Both the position numbers and the translations under genes were made by a program. The notes beneath the pieces are model-generated. The model made no database searches, was not told where the DNA came from, and worked only from the letters and a program-made list of their open reading frames with translations. Of a stretch of DNA of 16,324 nucleotides, positions 14,058 through 16,324 are shown in pieces. Each line of letters starts with the position of its first letter. Positions within the stretch are counted from its first letter, which is position 1. Source of the stretch: an uncultured Cytophagaceae bacterium (lineage in GTDB: Bacteria > Bacteroidota > Bacteroidia > Cytophagales > Spirosomataceae); NCBI GenBank assembly GCA_938008575.1, contig CALLKB010000204.1, positions 1 to 16,324 of the forward strand, in the 5' to 3' direction.

Positions 14058-14792
14058 ATGTTCCAACTCATTCCAGCCATCGATATTATTGGAGGACAAT
14101 GCGTTCGATTAACGCAAGGGGATTACCAACAAAAGAAAGTTTACAGCTCTGACCCTTTAGAAATTGCCAAAGCATTCGAAGGGGCGGGCATTCAACGTTT
14201 GCATTTGGTGGATTTAGATGGAGCCAAAGCGAAAGAAATTGTCAATGCCGCTGTCTTGGAGCGCATTGCTTCAAATACTTCATTACACATTGATTTTGGT
14301 GGCGGAGTACAATCCGATGCCATGATCGACCGAGCATTTTCTGCCGGTGCAGCACAAATCACCGCAGGAAGTATTGCCGTTCGCAATCCTGAACTCGTAC
14401 ACGGTTGGTTCAAAAAATACGGAACAGATAAAATCATTTTAGGTGCCGATGCACACAACGAGCAAATCGCCGTATCGGGCTGGCAAGAAAATTCCAACAT
14501 CTCTATTTTTGATTTCCTGACCGACTACCAAGCGGCAGGTGCGCAATACGTTATTTCGACGGATGTGGCGAAAGATGGATTGTTGCAAGGACCGAGTTTT
14601 GATTTATATGAAAAAATTCAGGCCAATAATCCCGGAATGAACATCATTGCGAGTGGCGGAGTGGCCAATATGCAAGATTTGGAACAATTACGTGCCATGA
14701 ATTTATTCGGAGTAATTGTGGGAAAAGCCTTTTACGAAGGTCGCATTACGCTTGAAGATTTAGCCACATTTGCCAAAGAATCCCTATGCTAA
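14058..14792 (+). CDS. hisA: ProFAR isomerase HisA
   Basis: HisA opens the ribose ring of ProFAR to PRFAR, the substrate of HisF. The 244-residue protein is a (beta/alpha)8 barrel built from two half-barrels. The catalytic aspartates are D9 (PAIDIIGG) and D131 (LGADAHN), with STDVAKDG (167-174) and the phosphate-binding GGGV (81-84) and ASGGV segments present. The N-terminal [12 protein letters not shown] is typical. Its stop overlaps the start of hisF by 7 bp, which suggests translational coupling. Confidence 0.97.
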   Translation: MFQLIPAIDIIGGQCVRLTQGDYQQKKVYSSDPLEIAKAFEGAGIQRLHLVDLDGAKAKEIVNAAVLERIASNTSLHIDFGGGVQSDAMIDRAFSAGAAQITAGSIAVRNPELVHGWFKKYGTDKIILGADAHNEQIAVSGWQENSNISIFDFLTDYQAAGAQYVISTDVAKDGLLQGPSFDLYEKIQANNPGMNIIASGGVANMQDLEQLRAMNLFGVIVGKAFYEGRITLEDLATFAKESLC

Positions 14793-15541
14793 CGAAACGA
14801 ATTATTCCCTGTTTGGATATAAAAGAAGGTCGGACTGTGAAGGGGACCAACTTTGTGGACTTGCGCGATGCGGGTGATCCCGTTGAATTGGGTGCACTCT
14901 ATGCGGAACAGGGAGCAGATGAATTGGTTTTTTTAGATATCACAGCGACCGTTGACAACCGAAAGACTTTGGTCAACTTGGTTCGTGAAGTGGCACGTCA
15001 TGTCAACATACCTTTTACCGTCGGTGGTGGAATCAGTAGCATCGAGGACGTTTCTGCCTTATTGAATGCGGGTGCTGATAAGGTGTCGATTAATTCATCG
15101 GCGGTTCGTCGGCCAGAATTAGTGGACGAATTAGCATTGCAATTCGGGTCGCAATGCATCATCGTGGCGATTGATACACGCTTTGTGGATGGCAATGATT
15201 GGGTACATACGCACGGAGGAAGAAAAATCACCGAAATTCAAACGATGGCATGGGCGAAAGAAGTCGAGTCACGTGGGGCGGGTGAAATATTATTAACATC
15301 CATGGATGCTGATGGAACCAAAGCTGGCTTCGCGAACGACTTGACGAGTCGGGTATCAGCGCAGTCTTCCATCCCCATTATTGCCTCAGGTGGTGCGGGA
15401 AGTATGGAGCATTTTTATGAGGTTTTTACGGAGGGAAAAGCGGATGCCGGATTGGCAGCGAGTATTTTCCACTTCAAGGAAATTGAGATTATCGAATTGA
15501 AAAAATACTTAGCGAACAAAGGAATTCCGATGCGGATTTAA
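14786..15541 (+). CDS. hisF: Imidazole glycerol phosphate synthase, cyclase subunit HisF
   Basis: This 251-residue (beta/alpha)8 barrel takes ammonia from HisH and PRFAR to make imidazole glycerol phosphate plus AICAR. D11 ([10 protein letters not shown]) and D130 (VAIDTR) are the catalytic acids. Phosphate-binding loops VGGGIS (79-84) and IASGGAGS are present, as is [13 protein letters not shown]. The length is normal. The start codon lies inside the last codons of hisA. The paralogy with HisA (two ancestral half-barrels) is well established. Confidence 0.98.
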   Translation: MLTKRIIPCLDIKEGRTVKGTNFVDLRDAGDPVELGALYAEQGADELVFLDITATVDNRKTLVNLVREVARHVNIPFTVGGGISSIEDVSALLNAGADKVSINSSAVRRPELVDELALQFGSQCIIVAIDTRFVDGNDWVHTHGGRKITEIQTMAWAKEVESRGAGEILLTSMDADGTKAGFANDLTSRVSAQSSIPIIASGGAGSMEHFYEVFTEGKADAGLAASIFHFKEIEIIELKKYLANKGIPMRI

Positions 15542-15554
15542 TAATTTAACCCTT

Positions 15555-16151
15555 ATGAGTTTACAACCCGATTTTTCCAAAGGATTAGTACCTGCCATTA
15601 TTCAAGATGCAAGCACCTTGAAAGTCTTGATGTTAGGTTACATGAATGAAGAGGCCTATGCCAAAACGATTGCTGAAAAACGGGTGACCTTTTTTTCCCG
15701 CTCCAAGAATCGTCTTTGGACCAAAGGAGAAACTTCAGAAAATTATCTAGATGTGGTCAGTGTGGCTATTGATTGCGATCAAGACACAATTTTGATTCAA
15801 GCAAAGCCTGCTGGGCCTACTTGCCATACAGGAGCAGACACTTGTTTCAACGAATCTAATGCGGACAATGCCGCATGGTTGGATCAATTGAAGCATGTGA
15901 TTCGTTCACGTAAAAATGCCTCAGCAGACACATCTTACACAGCTTCATTATTCCAAAAGGGCACACACAAAGTTGCCCAAAAAGTGGGTGAAGAAGCCGT
16001 GGAATTGGTGATTGAGGCACTTATGAACAATGACGAATTATTCAAAGGCGAAGCGGCGGATTTAATCTTCCACCTTTTGGTTTTATTAGAGGATCGTGGA
16101 ATCGGTTTGGAAGAAATCGTAAAGACATTACAAGCTAGACATCAGAAATAA
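15555..16151 (+). CDS. hisI: Bifunctional phosphoribosyl-AMP cyclohydrolase / phosphoribosyl-ATP pyrophosphatase HisIE
   Basis: The 198-residue protein fuses HisI (about 1-115) to HisE (about 125-198), covering steps 2 and 3 of histidine synthesis. The HisI part has FFSRSKNRLWTKGETS (46-61), the metal-binding aspartates of DCDQD (73-77), and zinc cysteines C90 and C97 in GPTCHTGADTCF. The HisE part begins SYTASLFQKG (127-136), followed by VGEEAVELVIEA and EAADLIFHLLVLL, with the acidic residues that bind magnesium. The order I then E is the usual fusion, often named hisIE. It starts 13 bp after hisF and ends 1 bp before a holin-like gene. Confidence 0.97.
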   Translation: MSLQPDFSKGLVPAIIQDASTLKVLMLGYMNEEAYAKTIAEKRVTFFSRSKNRLWTKGETSENYLDVVSVAIDCDQDTILIQAKPAGPTCHTGADTCFNESNADNAAWLDQLKHVIRSRKNASADTSYTASLFQKGTHKVAQKVGEEAVELVIEALMNNDELFKGEAADLIFHLLVLLEDRGIGLEEIVKTLQARHQK

Positions 16152-16152
16152 T

Positions 16153-16324
16153 ATGATTGGATTTATCATTCGTTACATCATCATTGCTTGCGTGGTATTA
16201 ATCATTCCACGTTATTTAAAAGGAATTACTGTCGATGGATTTACCGCAGCTTTAGTGGTTGCTCTAGCCATGGGATTTTTAAATTCCTTCGTGAAACCCA
16301 TCTTAAAAATTATCAGTTTCCCGA
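16153..16324 (+). CDS. Phage holin family 4 / YvlD-like membrane protein, 3' end cut by the window
   Basis: ATG at 16153 opens a frame that stays open to the window end (57 codons). It starts MIGFIIRYIIIACVVLIIPR, then YLKGITVDGFTAALVVALAM and GFLNSFVKPILKIISFP. The first hydrophobic helix, GI.V.GF.AAL, and the LN..VKPIL..ISFP turn match the Phage_holin_4_2/YvlD family of small four-helix membrane proteins. Despite the name these are chromosomal proteins of unclear role, not evidence of a prophage. The 1-bp gap after hisIE suggests it is on the his transcript, although no functional link is known. Confidence 0.8.
   Translation, partial: MIGFIIRYIIIACVVLIIPRYLKGITVDGFTAALVVALAMGFLNSFVKPILKIISFP

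Noticed and set aside
16153..16324. Holin-like gene as evidence of a prophage
   Set aside because: The YvlD/Phage_holin_4_2 family is widespread on bacterial chromosomes, and no other phage gene is present in the window.

Overview
The window reads as a chromosomal contig from a member of the Bacteroidota, probably Cytophagales-like. The basis is gene content (enolase followed by a DivIC/FtsB protein, a PglD-like acyltransferase, a DUF5672 protein, a stand-alone LytTR protein, fused HisIE), the near absence of Shine-Dalgarno sequences, and several TAnnTTTG boxes (the Bacteroidota -7 promoter element) just upstream of start codons. Genus cannot be fixed from the sequence alone. The first 52 bases are not genomic: they are an Illumina P5/i5 sequencing adapter left on the contig end.

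Layout. (1) 55-3159, plus strand: the 3' part of a TPR protein, rsmG (16S rRNA m7G methyltransferase), a family 2 glycosyltransferase and a DUF5672 glycosyltransferase-like protein, tightly spaced. (2) 3162-5444: a LytTR DNA-binding protein (minus), an aldo/keto reductase (plus) and an exported rhodanese-thioredoxin fusion (minus) whose end overlaps the reductase. (3) 5577-7178, plus: enolase and a DivIC/FtsB cell-division protein. (4) 7195-8623: a complete 1429-bp IS3-family (IS150-like) insertion sequence with inverted repeats, a 3-bp target duplication and a clear -1 frameshift signal. It sits in the loop of the intrinsic terminator that ftsB once shared with the convergent gene downstream. 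(5) 8641-11645, minus: a PglD/NeuD-like acyltransferase, phosphoglycerate mutase GpmI and an atypical SDR protein. (6) 11679-12719, plus: a Tat-exported Dabb-domain protein and two tandem paralogous small membrane proteins with duplicated promoters. (7) 12716-13381, minus: a TVP38/VTT membrane protein. (8) 13467-16151, plus: the distal histidine genes hisH-hisA-hisF-hisIE, followed by the start of a YvlD-type holin-like membrane protein cut off by the window end.

How the genes work together. HisH and HisF form imidazole-glycerol-phosphate synthase, HisA supplies its substrate and HisIE carries out the two preceding steps, so 13467-16151 covers the middle of histidine synthesis; the genes for the first and last steps (hisG, hisD, hisC, hisB) are not here. 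GpmI and enolase catalyse consecutive glycolytic steps (3-phosphoglycerate to 2-phosphoglycerate to phosphoenolpyruvate) and lie on either side of the IS. The two glycosyltransferase-like genes and the acyltransferase suggest surface glycan synthesis.

Most of the window is ordinary housekeeping DNA. I found no CRISPR array, tRNA, rRNA or recognisable defence system. The points most worth a second look are the adapter contamination, the IS that split a bidirectional terminator and carries its own terminator-like hairpin, the frameshift cassette, and the tandem small membrane-protein pair.
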